DNA of 64,000 bases from Artemia franciscana (GCF_032884065.1 NC_088880.1:31585298-31649297); one strand, 5' to 3'; numbered from the stretch's first letter, positions 44,573 to 55,813 are shown. Notes: generated by a model not told the origin, from the sequence alone. Translations and numbers: made by a program.

Positions 44573-46586
44573 ATGTTAGCAAATGCAACTAGATCTCGAA
44601 CGGAGTTATATCTCATTGGTAGCTCTGTGTCTGAATTAAGAGGTAGCAAGCTGCCTTCATTGCGGATGGCTCTTGGGTTCTTCCTTCATCTCCACCTTGA
44701 ACTGAATGAGACCATTAGGCACTCGTCGGCTGCTACTGTAACCGAACTAGCAAAGTTTTGGCGGAAAGCTCGAATTCCAATGAGAGATCATCAAAACTGT
44801 CAAACCAAGCTTGAGCAGGCATTTGAAGAATGGCGTCTTCTCAAGAAGAACAAAGCACGAAAGTCATCAACTCAACAGGCGAGAGAGGCGGCCTTCGTAT
44901 CTAGGCTCGAGGATCTTTTTGACATCGCTCACGCCGATGCCCTGAACACGATTTCAATACAAGAAGACAAAGATTTCTTGTTAGCCCAGCGAGAAAAAGG
45001 GAGACGGGGGTCAATGGTTGGCGTAGATGAAACACTAGCTTGCAAGGAGAAAAGGGTGTCTGAGAGAGAGCAGCAAACACTTAAAAGACGACAGCAAACA
45101 GAGAACATACAACAGATAGAGGCTTCCATAGCTGAACTTACCACATCTGGTTCAGAGATCAGCGCAGCAGAAGACGTTGACAGTGAGGGGGCTGTTGGAG
45201 GAAGCAGAACTCAAAAAAGAAAGAGGGGCCGAAAAGCTGTAGTTACACCTGAACTAGCAGCAGCTCTTGATCGTACTAAAGTATCAGACCGCAAGGCTGT
45301 TTTTGTCATAGCAGAAACTGCCAAAAGCTTAGGAATGACTATTGACCAACTAGCTCTAAATAGAGATTCAGTTCGCCAACTCAGAGCAAAACATCGAATT
45401 CACAGTTCTGCAAGCATCAAAGCCAAGTTTCAGAGTGATGTTCCCCTCGTTGTCCACTGGGACGGCAAAATGATCCCCGACCTCATTGGAAAAGAGAAGG
45501 TTGATCGTCTGCCTGTTTTGGTTTCCGGAAAAGAAGTTTTACAGCTACTCACAGTAGCCAAGCTTCCATCCGGAATAGGCGAGGCTCAGGCTTCTGCTGT
45601 CTTCGGAGCTATTGAAGACTGGGGCATACCCGGCAACATCCGAGCCATGTGTTTCGATACTACAAGATCAAACACTGGCAGGATCTCTGGTGCTTGTGTT
45701 CTGTTGGAGCAAAAGCTAGGTAAGGGACTCTTGTCACTGGCTTGTAGACATCATATTATGGAGCTCGTCATTGGTGCTGCGTTTCGAGTGTGCATGGGAT
45801 CGACATCTTCTCCTGAGGTTCCACTCTTCAAACGCTTCCAGGACTATTGGAGATTCATAGATACAGATAAATATGAAACAGGAATTGCAGCTGATGATGT
45901 GGCGCGTCTAGTGGATGACATCAAACAAAGTACCATCGATTTTGCTAACAAGCACCTTGAACAGAGCCAGCCGAGGGATGATTACAAGGAATTCCTGGAA
46001 CTTGTGCTCATCTTTCTTGGTGCTACTCCTGCGAGAGGAGTACGATTCATGTCACCCGGAGCGATGCACCATGCCAGATGGATGAGCAAAGTGATATACA
46101 GTTTAAAGATCTGGATGTTCAAGGCTCAGTTTAGACTGACTCTCACAGAAGAAAGAGGTTTGCATGACGTGTGTGTGTTTGCAGTACGTGTGTACCTGAA
46201 AGCCTGGATCTCTGCACCTTTAGCCTCAGGTGCTCCGTACAGTGACCTACTACTGCTGAAGTCGCTGCTCGAGTACTCGTCCATCCATTTGGCAATCTCA
46301 AAGGCCACATCAAACAAGTTTTCCGATCACTTGTGGTATTTGTCACCCGAACTCGTTGGCTTGGCTTTCTTCGACAGTCGCGTCAGTTCGTCGACGAAGA
46401 GACTGATGGTGAGTGCCATGCAGAGTGAAGACGACCAGGAACAGGAACATACCAAGCGTATCACCATTGATCTTGATTCAGCCAAGAATAAAAACCTGGA
46501 ACATTTTGTTACAGCAAAGTCAGCAAAACTTTTTCAAATGATGGATCTTCCGGATGGATTTCTCACAGTTGATCCAGACTTGTGGG
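44573..46586 (+). CDS. RNase-H-fold (hAT-like) transposase-derived protein, 3' end in gap
   Basis: An uninterrupted frame of 671 codons to the gap at 46587. The acceptor 'CTGTTTATTTCAG' ends at 44554, so the in-frame ATG at 44522 is intronic; MLANATRSRTELYL at 44573 is the first exonic Met, though coding may begin in an upstream exon. Layout: an N-terminal helical part, a charged coiled-coil-like stretch (residues about 150-210), a basic KRKRGRK nuclear-signal-like motif near 215, then VVHWDGKMIPDL (about 294), MCFDTTRSNTGRISGAC (about 360) and LACRHHIMELVIG (about 390). Asp in HWDGK, Asp in FDTT and the C-x-H-H motif recall the catalytic and insertion elements of hAT-type transposases, so an RNase-H-like fold is inferred. 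Long uncharacterised proteins with this FDTT-SNTG motif are scattered through invertebrates, as I remember. It may be a recent transposon or a domesticated gene. Confidence 0.6.
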
Positions 46587-46686
46587 NNNNNNNNNNNNNN
46601 NNNNNNNNNNNNNNNNNNNNNNNNNNNNNNNNNNNNNNNNNNNNNNNNNNNNNNNNNNNNNNNNNNNNNNNNNNNNNNNNNNNNNN
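46587..46686. other. Assembly gap (100 N)
   Basis: A run of exactly 100 N. The transposase-like gene enters it on the left and an RTE LINE 3' end leaves it on the right. Gap size is probably nominal. Confidence 0.99.
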
Positions 46687-46858
46687 CTGGGTTGGGAGGA
46701 TGTCATAAATAAGGATTTAAAGGAAATGGGAACTTCCTGGGAGGGTGTAAAGAGGGAGGCTTTAAATAGATTAGGTTGGAGGAGGAGCGTGCGTAGCTGT
46801 GTTGGCCTCAGGCGGCTTGGTGCTGCAGTGAGTTATTAGTAGTAGTAGTAGTAGTAGT
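46687..46858 (+). mobile_element. RTE LINE 3' end, plus orientation
   Basis: Reads LGWEDVINKDLKEMGTSWEG to the stop, then a (TAG)n tail at 46840-46858. It is nearly identical to the 3' end of the element at 13764. It emerges from the gap, so its true length is unknown. Confidence 0.85.
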
Positions 46859-48602
46859 ATAATATTTTACTATCATGCCGTCTAGCCGCATCTTTCAGAT
46901 CCTCAGCAATTTTATCCATGCCCTCCACTTCACATCTCCTTAGTTCATACTTCAATGCTTTCTCCACTTTCTTTACATTCCTTTTGTTTTCATACGACCT
47001 ATCGCTCAGATAATTCTTATACAAACCCCTTCTACTCTCTATTAAACCTAAAGCTTTTTCACTAATATTCCTAGTTGCTGTCTTAGCACTCTTCCATAGG
47101 ACACCATCAGCAACTTCACAAATTGTTTTTCTGAAATTATTCCATCCATCTTCCACATTGTCAAATTTTAAACCCTCAAGTTTAGTACTCAACTGTTCCT
47201 GGAATTTTTTTCTCTAATTTTCATCCTGAAGTCTACCAATATCATAACTTCCCGGGAGGGAGTTACTCTTCCGAAATTTCAGCTTTAAATTAACCTTAGA
47301 CACTACTAGATGGTGATCTTTACTTTTAACATCAATAACGGCACTCCTATACACCCTAGTATCTTGTATTGATCCTGCTAGTCTTCTGTTTACAATAACA
47401 TAATCAATAAGGTTTGCTGTCTTACCATCACGTGAATACCATGTCAACTTATGGGCCATTTTGTGACCAAACACCGTATTGGTTATAACTAGGTTGTTAT
47501 ACCTACAAAATTGCAAAAGCCTATAGCCATTACTGTTTTCTTTTCCTACACCAAAATTACCTAGGCTAGGATACCATCTATCCCTATTTCTACCAACCTG
47601 GGCATTAAAATCTCCTAGCAAAAACATCATTTTTCTACCTGGTAACCTATCATTTTGCTCCTGTAACTGTAAGTAAAATTCATCTGAGTCACTAGTATCT
47701 CCATCAGTTGGTTCAATGGGGGCATATACTACTATAACTGATACCCTAAACTTTTTAGTCATAAAATGAGCAATTAGTATTCTATTATTAATACCTTCCC
47801 AGCCTAAACAAGACTTAGCAGCTTCCTTATTCATCATGAGCCCTACTCCCTGTCTATGTACCCCATCCTTCCTTCCTGAGTAAACAAATTCTATGTCACC
47901 TAATTTCATGCTTCCTACCCCTGGGATATGAGTTTCTGAAACTCCTAATAAATCCAGTTCAAACCGTCTGAATTCGTCAGTCAAAATGTCGATGCGATAG
48001 TCATTTTTTAACGTCGTAACATTCCAAGTTCCAATTTTCATGTTCTTTAAATCTTTGAAATTATTTTGGCCTCAAGAAAAGCAGTGATCCCGGATACCAG
48101 TGCAGGATGGGGACCAACATATCTTCTCAAGTCTACACCGAAGCGCTTAAGCCGGCTTAGAACCGGACAGCAAGAAGTCCCTGGGACCTCCAGTAAGTTG
48201 GAGGCTTTGTGCAATCCTGGGCCCATCTTGGTCACAACATGGTTTTCAGCACTTGGCGATGCTCTTCTATCAACAAGAGTCGAAATCCTGCACAGACAGT
48301 CCCAAGCCTATTACCTCCGACTCATTATATATTCATGCCTACAAATATTATGCTACTACGGGGAGGCAGCCCATAGTAGATAAATTAGCTAGGAAGAGGT
48401 TTTTCAGCCCGAAAACGCCCATCAAAACAAACCAAGCCCAGAAAATTATCCAATAATCAGAATCCCGTACGAGTGCTGTGTTGTTTACTAGGCTATAATT
48501 TCCTCGAGGGGCGCCACTCCTCAAGTGGGAAAAATTGACCGCAAGTTTCCCAGTCTTGCAGGTACCCCGAAAGGGTCGAGGCAGCCCTTTACAGAGGCCG
48601 TC
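46852..48602 (-). mobile_element. RTE LINE central and 5' part, minus orientation
   Basis: Nearly identical to 15520-17270. It begins in the middle of the element, directly after the (TAG)n tail of the oppositely oriented piece, and ends within the 5' leader at about 48602. It encodes MKIGTWNVTTLKND through the endonuclease (frame 48041-47214). A TAG stop replaces the Leu after QDEN; the frame then resumes (47192-46850) as STKLEGLKFDNVEDGW. It is truncated at both ends. Confidence 0.85.
47214..48041 (-). CDS. RTE LINE endonuclease domain, truncated
   Basis: 275 codons covering the whole APE endonuclease: GTWNVTTL, GVSETHIPG, VVYAPIEPT, LLGDFNAQVGR, VKSKDHHLVVSKV. It ends at a nonsense codon (DEN-stop, where the copy at 13764 has DENLRKKF). 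It differs from that copy at few positions (for example NDRLPGRKMMFLL versus IDRVPGRNIVLLL). No reverse transcriptase follows, so the fragment cannot transpose by itself. Confidence 0.8.
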   Translation of the reverse strand: MKIGTWNVTTLKNDYRIDILTDEFRRFELDLLGVSETHIPGVGSMKLGDIEFVYSGRKDGVHRQGVGLMMNKEAAKSCLGWEGINNRILIAHFMTKKFRVSVIVVYAPIEPTDGDTSDSDEFYLQLQEQNDRLPGRKMMFLLGDFNAQVGRNRDRWYPSLGNFGVGKENSNGYRLLQFCRYNNLVITNTVFGHKMAHKLTWYSRDGKTANLIDYVIVNRRLAGSIQDTRVYRSAVIDVKSKDHHLVVSKVNLKLKFRKSNSLPGSYDIGRLQDEN

Positions 48603-48667
48603 GTTGTCACGTATAAAAATTGTCACTTTTAATTAACTTTTAAACCTATGCACTACATGCAGTCGCC

Positions 48668-49320
48668 TTAAAACAGTTCGTGGCAACGAACTGTAAGTAA
48701 GGGGTGACCCGACTCAATAGTAACCGAAACTGTAAAACACGGAATTTTGACATCAATAGATATATCAAAAGAATTGATTCTTATGCTCATTTTAATTATA
48801 TAAGTTTTATTAAAATTAGTTATGCCGATTAAAAGTTACGATCCTGAGAAAATTTGCCTGATTTTTTTTAAAAGAAAGAAAAACCCCTAAAAGTCATAGA
48901 ATCTCAGTGAAAATCACACCATCAGATTGAGCGTATTAACGAACCCTACTCTAGAGGTATCAAGCTCGTATCTGCAAAAGTGTGGAATTTTTTGTTTTAG
49001 CCAGAAGAAAGATCACGGATGCGTGTTTTTTCGTTTGTTTTTTGTTTGTTTTCCCCAGGGTTCATCGTATCGACCCAATGGGCCAAGAACAATGAGAGAT
49101 AGTTTATCTAATGGAAATTAAAAGTTTTAGCGCCCTTTTTAAGTGACCAAAAACTGCAAGGCAACTAAGCCGCCTCCCATGCCAGTTTTTTCCCAAATTC
49201 GTCTGATCAAAATTCTTACATTGCTATTTTGTTAAGCACAGTGAAAAGGTCTAATAACTATGTCTTTGAGCAAAACATGGCCCCCAGAAGCTCCGGGGGA
49301 AAGCTCTTTAAGTTATAAAT
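48668..49320 (+). repeat. Dispersed repeat families A and B, best copy
   Basis: Starts 'GTTCGTGGCAACGAACTGTA', which contains an inverted pair (GTTCGT...ACGAAC). It continues through 'GAGAAAATTTGCCTGATTTT', 'AAGTGTGGAATTTTTTG' and the B module ('CCCTTTTTAAGTGACCAAAA'). The A-B order matches 6965-7640. Open frames here are not supported. Confidence 0.55.
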
Positions 49321-49723
49321 TTGTCCATTGTTTGCCATGGCCTAGTATTCGTACAGTGTTAGTATTTTGGGAAGCATGCATATGTTTTTCGGGTGGCGAG
49401 GGAGGACGAATTTCTGCTGGAGGGACTTTGCATGGGAGGGGGCTTTTCCATGGACAGGAAATTTTCAGTGCGTGAGCTTTTGAGGGGAAATTGTATACTG
49501 GGGAAGTTTGCCAAAATTCCTATACGAAATTTCTTTATGTGTCTTGCTTTTCCTTTACTGACTCAATTTTATGGGTGGAGTTGATAAGGGTAATTGTCCG
49601 GGATAAATTTTCACAAGGAATTGTCCAGAGGATATTTCCGAGGAAAGGGGGGTTTCCCGTGGAGTTTGAGCCAGATTTCCTGGCGTTATTTCAAAAGCAA
49701 TCAAAAATTAAATTAAAAATAAT
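49321..49723. other. Repeat-derived spacer
   Basis: G-rich sequence with short overlapping open frames (49260-49745) and no domain. It appears to be part of the same long repeat that includes the flanking A/B and foldback modules. Confidence 0.35.
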
Positions 49724-50040
49724 AAATTTTTTCAACAGAAAGTAAGGAACAATATTAAACCTTTAAACAAACAGAAATTATTACATTCCGAGGGGGCTTG
49801 CCCCCTCCTCAACATATCTTTACGCTAAAGTTTAGATTGTGTCCCATATCTTTAAAAATGACACCCGAAACACAATGGTCGTTGAATTAGAACAATAAGT
49901 AACTTTTTTTTAAATGTCATAAGTTTTAACGTAAAGAGCAAGGTGTTGAAGAGGGGGCAAGCCCCCTCGTATGCGTAATAATTTCTGTTCGTTTTAAGGT
50001 TTAATATCGCATCCTAATTATAGTTGAAAAAACTTGTTTT
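49724..50040. mobile_element. Foldback (MITE-like) element, copy 3
   Basis: Arms of about 100 bp. The left has 'TTTTTTCAACAGAAAGTAAG' and 'GGGGGCTTGCCCCCTC'; the right has 'GAGGGGGCAAGCCCCCTC' and 'TTATAGTTGAAAAAACTTG'-like sequence. This is the clearest copy of the family seen at 7765 and 9398, with half a copy at 5455. The CTTGCCCCCTC motif is itself a small palindrome. Confidence 0.65.
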
Positions 50041-50429
50041 TTTTTTTTTATTTAATAGCACACTAATGTCAACTGGTTGATTTATGCTAAGTGAGAAAAC
50101 AGTTCTGCTACCCGTTCTACATCACCTATAGCTTAGCGTCATCGTCTTCAGACTGTTGGCTGGCTGCATATTACCGATACTCTAAATTTTACAAAGTTTG
50201 GTGTTACGTTCAAACTGATTCTACTGAACACACCAGCTATTGCTACTAACAACACATCAAGGATAAAGTGACTTAAGGCTAAAATGCTTAAAAGTTGTGT
50301 CTGCATCTTGGCTGTATTTTTCTCAAGGATTGGAATCCTCTGGGGAGAATGCTATGTGAAAAGCAGGTTTGAACATGACAGGGTTCAACATTCTGTCAGA
50401 GGTCCAGAAATTTAAATGTTGAGTTTACA
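50041..50429. other. No feature recognised
   Basis: Unique-looking noncoding spacer between the foldback element and an RTE fragment. Confidence 0.4.
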
Positions 50430-50790
50430 GACCAATACGACGAACACATTACTACGATTAGTATTAGCTAGTCACTGTAGCGCAGCACTCACTTCAACTG
50501 CTCTCAAGCCACCTGAGACCAAAATAGCTACAAACGCTCTTCCAAAATCCCAATCTATTCCCAACCTATCCCAAACCTCTCTCTATATATCCCCCCAAGA
50601 AGTTACCATTTCTCTTAAATCCTTACTTATGACCTCCTACCATCTTATTTGGGGATGATCTGCATTTCGTCTGTCTTTATATGGCTGGCCAAAAAGGACT
50701 ATCTCTGGCAGTCTGTCATTTCTCATCTGCAGAACGCGCACTAACCTTTCCAGCCTTTTTCTCATTACATTAGCTTTATCTAAGCTTTAA
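50430..50790 (-). mobile_element. Old RTE LINE 3' fragment, minus orientation
   Basis: Diverged match to 13770-14060. It has a CACTGTAGCGCAGCACTCAC-like start in place of CTCACTGCAGCACC, and CCACCTGAGACC in place of CCGCCTGAGGCC. Further in, 'GGCTGGCCAAAAAGGACTAT' aligns with 'GTTGGCCAAAAAGGACAATC'. Reading frames are destroyed. Older than the copies at 13764 and 46852. Confidence 0.65.
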
Positions 50791-51139
50791 ACATAACTAC
50801 GGCAAACAGCTTCAATCAATCTCAGTCCAGTACTACTGTTATAAAAGTATCAATTTTTCTTTTTCTTTTTTTCAATTTGTCATAGAAAATTCACTACAAT
50901 TTATAATCTTCCAATCAATCTTGGCTTATAAATGAACACAAAATACATCAAGGCAGGTACGGACGTGTGTTAGGCTATTGTTAGCCAGTCGAATTCATTC
51001 AGGTAATGTTTTGTTACAACAGAAAAAAATTTAGTCTCTAATTGATTCAGAATATAATCCTTTTTCCACGCTTGTTCAAAAACTGGTTATTAATCCTTTT
51101 AAGGGAATGAATTGGTCTTAACAGGTCAGAGACTGAAAA
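50791..51139. other. Spacer between two opposed RTE fragments
   Basis: No recognisable feature. Confidence 0.4.
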
Positions 51140-51785
51140 GGTTTGAGAATTAATTTTAAGATGACTAAGTCACTTAAGCTAGGAATAAGTGAAGATGAAA
51201 AGGTGACGTCAGATAACGAAAAGATTGATCAGGGGTTCAGCTTCACTTACCTGGGTAGTATTATTAGTAAAGACGGTGAGAGCAGTGAAGATGTTAAAAG
51301 TAGAATAGCCAAGGCTCAGGGTGTTTTTCACAGTTAAAAAAAGTTTGGAAGAATAGGAATATAAATCTGGAAACCAAGATTATAGTAGAAGGTAAAGTAA
51401 TGACAGTGGTCAAATATGGCTCTGAAGCATGGGCGCTCGGAAAAGCGGATGAAAATCTATTAGATGTATTCCATAAAAAATTGCACTCGGTTCAATCTCG
51501 TTTTCTAGAGCTATAATGAAAGAAAGGTTGAGATGACTAAGACACGTTCTTCGGATGAAGGATGACAGATTGCCGAAGATTGTCTATCGGACAACCATCT
51601 AGGGCAAAACGGAAAGCAGGTCGTCCTTGTCTAGGGTGGGAGGATGTCATAAAGAAAGTTTAAGGGAAAGGGGAACTTTCTGGGAGTGGGTAAAGAGAAA
51701 AGCTTTGAATAGATTGGGATGGAGGAGGAGTGTGCGTAGCTGTGTTGGCCTCAGGCGGCTTGGTGCTGCGGTGAGTTATTAGTAG
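51140..51785 (+). mobile_element. Old RTE LINE 3' fragment, plus orientation
   Basis: Reads KMTKSLKLGISEDEKVTSDN, then FTYLGSIISKDGESSED and KSRIAKAQGVF before a frameshift. Decayed but alignable sequence follows to the end of the RT C-terminus. The tail 'TTATTAGTAGTAACAGTAGT' is the family (TAG)n tail with substitutions. It is 5'-truncated and of intermediate age. Confidence 0.75.
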
Positions 51786-52706
51786 TAACAGTAGTAATAG
51801 TAATCTTGGCTATTATGTTTTTTCTTTCTTTTTTTTGAATCTTTGCGACGAATAAAAACACATAGCTTGAAATAAAAAATTTTCAGTAAAGTGAAAATGA
51901 AGCTATGATCTCTTGAAGGAATAGGGGTATTAGTCCTACTTCTACTCGTGTTAATCTTTGCTTGTTTCACGTGTGACTTGGTTAATTTTATAATTTCAGT
52001 TCGCTTTGGGTTTTATGATTGAATTATTATTTGACTTTATTCTACCTGTCTTTCGCTTAAGTATATCTTTACTTTTCTCTGAAAAACCTTTTTTGGAAAA
52101 TCTTCTAAAAAAATATATTCTCAGGTAGAATGATATTAAGCTTTTAGATTTGGTTGGAGCAAAGGACAGTACGAAAGTTAATATGCTTGATTCAGGAGTT
52201 CTAGCCTGAAGCTGGCATTTTTCACTATTTTTACTATTTTGTAAAGTGAATACGATCTTACTTCTAAATTCAAGAAAATATTATTTGCAAGCTAAGGATT
52301 GTCTTAATTTTAGAATTTGTACAGAGAAGAAGCTAGGCGAAGATGTTTGTTTTTCAATTTTTGTTGTTGCTATTGGATAAATGATTAAAAGAAGTAAATT
52401 TACATATCAAAATAAAAAAAAGAATTGTCTTTATAGCGATTGCTGGTTCTCAGTTTGCTAATTTCAGAACCCAAAGGTATTTAAAGTCAGGATGGTAATT
52501 TGCTAACTCCAGTGCCCTAGGAAACCTAACAAAATAAATTTCAGTTCTAATAATTTTTCTAATTGGGTTTGAAGGATTCGGGATTTCCATTTTTTTTCCC
52601 CGGTTAAAGGAACCATGGATACTTTGTACTTTTCGTTTTACATCTTTGGATCTTAGGGAAAGAGGATGGAGGTAAAAGATGAATAGATATTGGTTCCCTG
52701 TTTTAT
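51786..52706. other. No feature recognised
   Basis: About 0.9 kb of AT-rich sequence without coding, RNA or repeat signals that I could support. Confidence 0.4.
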
Positions 52707-53470
52707 TTGATCTGTAAACTGACTAATATTTTCTAGCGAAACGGTTTTTCTAAAGTAATTATCTTCACCGGAACCAATCTGATTTGCAATTTTGTCTTCT
52801 ACATTTCCTGAGCACTGATATTAACAGTTGGAAAAACCTGAATTTAGATACCTTTGAATATCTTACGTATCTAAAAAAGCAACTTCCTGTCCCAACTTTC
52901 GGCCCCTAGAGAGCCAACCTGGGTATCGAAGCACTAACTTTGGTTTTACCAAAACCAAAGCAGAAACCAAAAACCAAAGGTTTTTGGTTTCTGCAATTTC
53001 TATAACAATGAACCATATAATATTATTCATATATTTCATGAGACTAAAGAAACAAATAACATGTAACGGAACACACTACAATCTGACTAATATCTGTAAA
53101 ATGACTAATATTTTCTAGCTTAATGGTTTTTCTAAAGTAATTATCCTCACCGGAACCAATCTGATTTGCAATTTTGTCTTCTACATTTCCTGAGCACTGA
53201 TATTAACAGTTGGAAAAACCTGAATTTAGATACCTTTGAATATCTTACGTATCTAAAAAAGCAAGTTCCTGTCCTAACTTTAGGCCCCTAGAGAGCCAAC
53301 CTGGGTATCGAAGCACTAACTTTGGTTTTACCAAAACCGAAGCAGAAACCAAAAACCTTTGGTTTTTGGTTTCTGCAATTTCTGTAACAATGAACCATAT
53401 AATATTATTCATATATTTCATGAGATTAAAGAAACAAATAACATGTAACAGAACACACTACAACAAACAT
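52707..53470. repeat. 382 bp tandem duplication with internal palindrome
   Basis: 52707-53088 and 53089-53470 are about 97% alike by eye, with a constant offset of 382 bp. Each contains a 16 bp perfect inverted repeat, GCAGAAACCAAAAACC paired with its complement, around a 3 base loop (52960-52994 and 53342-53376). The loop is AAA in the first copy and TTT in the second. No coding sequence. Confidence 0.85.
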
Positions 53471-54044
53471 AACAATTGAAATTAAAAGTTCTTCGTCAAC
53501 TTCTATTATATTCAGCCATGGTAGCCTCCCGAGCTGCTCCCTGTAAAATAAAATATACTTATGAGATATGTAACTTTGCAGTAACTAGGCAATCTCGTGC
53601 AGAAGGAAATAGGTCAACATATATAAAAGGCATATAGTAAATATGAAGGGTAACATATGGTAAAGAAATTACTTGTGGTTGTCCACAAAACAGATATAAA
53701 ACAGAAAATCTGAAATATTTATCAGTAGTATGTTTTTAATTAAATTAAGTAATATTCTTATTCGTGTATATCTATAGGCTCTAACAATACCTAGACACTT
53801 GGTCAGGGCATGGGAACGCAAATCTATCACAAAATATGTGTGAAAGCCACTATTTGTGAAGATGATAATAGTTGAAGTAGTTCGCTGTTTTTCAAAACTG
53901 TGCAAATACCTCTAGGTTCTAAAAGTGGATGCCTAGATGTAATTTATTTAAGTCTCACACTGAATACTAGCTTTTAATGGGAAGAGACTTTGCCAAAGTC
54001 TGGATCAAACATTGGTCTGGGTTGAAAGTCTAGATAGCCGTACA
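53471..54044. other. No feature recognised
   Basis: AT-rich spacer. The 78-codon minus-strand frame at 53669-53905 has no family motif. Confidence 0.4.
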
Positions 54045-54428
54045 TGAACTTGACTTGACTTTATTAAACAAGAAACGATATACATAAATCTTATACAAAG
54101 GAGACAGGGAGGCAACTCGTTTTGTCTCCTTTATAATAGAGAGAGAAAAAAAGAAGAAGGAATTACACCTCAATAACTCATACGTAGTACATAGAGCAAG
54201 AGAGAGAGAGAGAGAGAAGAAGCGGAAAAAAAAATCAACTCATGGAGACACGGATGGGACTTATAAACTAATTTATAAATAAACCAATTTACATTCAACC
54301 CCCGCTACTATAGGCAGAAAGAACTATCTCTTTCAATTTCTTTTTATATGTATAAAGTGATGGTGACTCACTTATTAAATTAAGTAGTTTATATTTATTG
54401 GCAATCTCAGGAAGTTGATGTCTTAAAC

Positions 54429-54803
54429 TTAGTCTTGATCTCTCATTTTTAATAAAAGAAAAAAAAACTTATTCCTTGCTCTTGATAAATGGCTATGTTT
54501 GTTTTCAACCAAGAGTTCCATTTTATTGAAAAAATTATCCCTACGTTGAATTTCTAAAAACCATATGCTTATATTAAGGTGAAAAATGTGTTGTAAATGA
54601 AGAATATCAAGAAATAAAAATGATGGTTTAGTTTCATATAATTCTTCTGTCTTCCTAGAGTGTGTTAAAAAAAGGTCCAGGGTTCTTATTGCCTTGTTTT
54701 GGACAATTTTGAGTCTTCGTAAATGTGAATGGAATGTCAACATCCAAACGGTCGGGCAATATTGAAAATAGCATTCCACTAATGAAAAATATAATTTTCT
54801 CAT
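54429..54803 (-). CDS. LINE C-terminal domain (Jockey/CR1 group)
   Basis: 124 codons: MRKLYFSLVECYFQYCPTVW, LRRLKIVQNKAIRTL, LDILHLQHIFHLNISIW and a basic tail. The pattern (LYxSLVxxxxxYCxxVW then LxxLQNKAIR) matches the region after the RT in Jockey/CR1-type elements. It directly follows the RT core piece in another frame, so one frameshift separates them. Confidence 0.75.
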   Translation of the reverse strand: MRKLYFSLVECYFQYCPTVWMLTFHSHLRRLKIVQNKAIRTLDLFLTHSRKTEELYETKPSFLFLDILHLQHIFHLNISIWFLEIQRRDNFFNKMELLVENKHSHLSRARNKFFFLLLKMRDQD

Positions 54804-55366
54804 TATTTGGTAAGGAAACAGGAACCTTTATGCAAACAGCCGAGATTCTTGGACTCTGTTGCCTCGAGTTTATTAATATGCGCCTTGAAAGACAGAGTTG
54901 AGTCAATGTAGATACCTAAATATCTAAATACATCCGCTCTTTTTATCGAGGAAGTTCCAATACTAATAGTTTTAAATGATACACGCTTCACTGCTCTCAA
55001 ACTTCTCCCAAAAACCACAAATTCCGACTTCTCTAGGTTAGGTATTAGTCGATTAGCAGGAAACCACGAATTTACATTAAAAGCAACAGTTTCGAGAGCC
55101 ATTCGTAGGTCCTCCTCGTTGCCAGCCTTCAAACTAATTGCTGTATTATCTGCAAACAATATTGGTAATTCATCGTCCAAAGGCATGCATTTTGGAAGGT
55201 CATTTATGTATATCGAAAAAAGTAACGGCCCCAATACAGACCCTTGTGGAACCCCAAGGGAAAAATATGAGATGATTCCTCGCCAACTTGGACTGTAAAA
55301 CTTCTTTCTAATAAATAAGATTGTCACTAATTCAAGAGCTATTCCACGAATTCCTACATTTTCCAA
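54803..55366 (-). CDS. LINE reverse transcriptase core (Jockey/CR1 group)
   Basis: 187 codons with the strong motif GVPQGSVLGPLLFSIYINDL, then ILFADNTAISLKAG, NLEKSEFVVFG and VFRYLGIYIDSTLSFKAHI. GVPQGSxLGPLLF and YLGIxxDxxL are characteristic of the Jockey/CR1 assemblage. The second catalytic Asp of FADD is Asn. The upstream catalytic AF-D box lies in the disrupted part before the ATG, so the enzyme is not functional. Confidence 0.8.
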   Translation of the reverse strand: MENVGIRGIALELVTILFIRKKFYSPSWRGIISYFSLGVPQGSVLGPLLFSIYINDLPKCMPLDDELPILFADNTAISLKAGNEEDLRMALETVAFNVNSWFPANRLIPNLEKSEFVVFGRSLRAVKRVSFKTISIGTSSIKRADVFRYLGIYIDSTLSFKAHINKLEATESKNLGCLHKGSCFLTK

Positions 55367-55813
55367 TTTATCAAAAAGAATTGCATGTTCTATTGTATCA
55401 AAAGATTTTTTAATGTCAAAAATATAGTTGCCGCCAAGTAACTATCATCCATAGCATCTGATAAGAAATTATGTAAAGCAGCTACTGCTTGCTCTGTTGA
55501 CCTACCACACAAGAAACTAAACTGATTGGGAGAAAAAATTATTCTTTACCAGAAATGAAGTAAATCTACTCTTTATTATTTTTTCGAAAACTTTAGAAAC
55601 ATGTGATCAAATAGCAATAGGCCTGTAATTATTTGGATTATCTTTATTTCCCTTTTTAAACAAAGGTAAAACCTTAGCTACTTTAAGACCAACTGAAAAA
55701 AACATTTTTTATGCAAGAATTAAAAATAAATAAAAGCGGCTGACTAAGTACTTCAGCTAAATCTTTAAACAAAGAAGTCGAAATACCGTCACATCCTATC
55801 GAAAATCCGTTTT

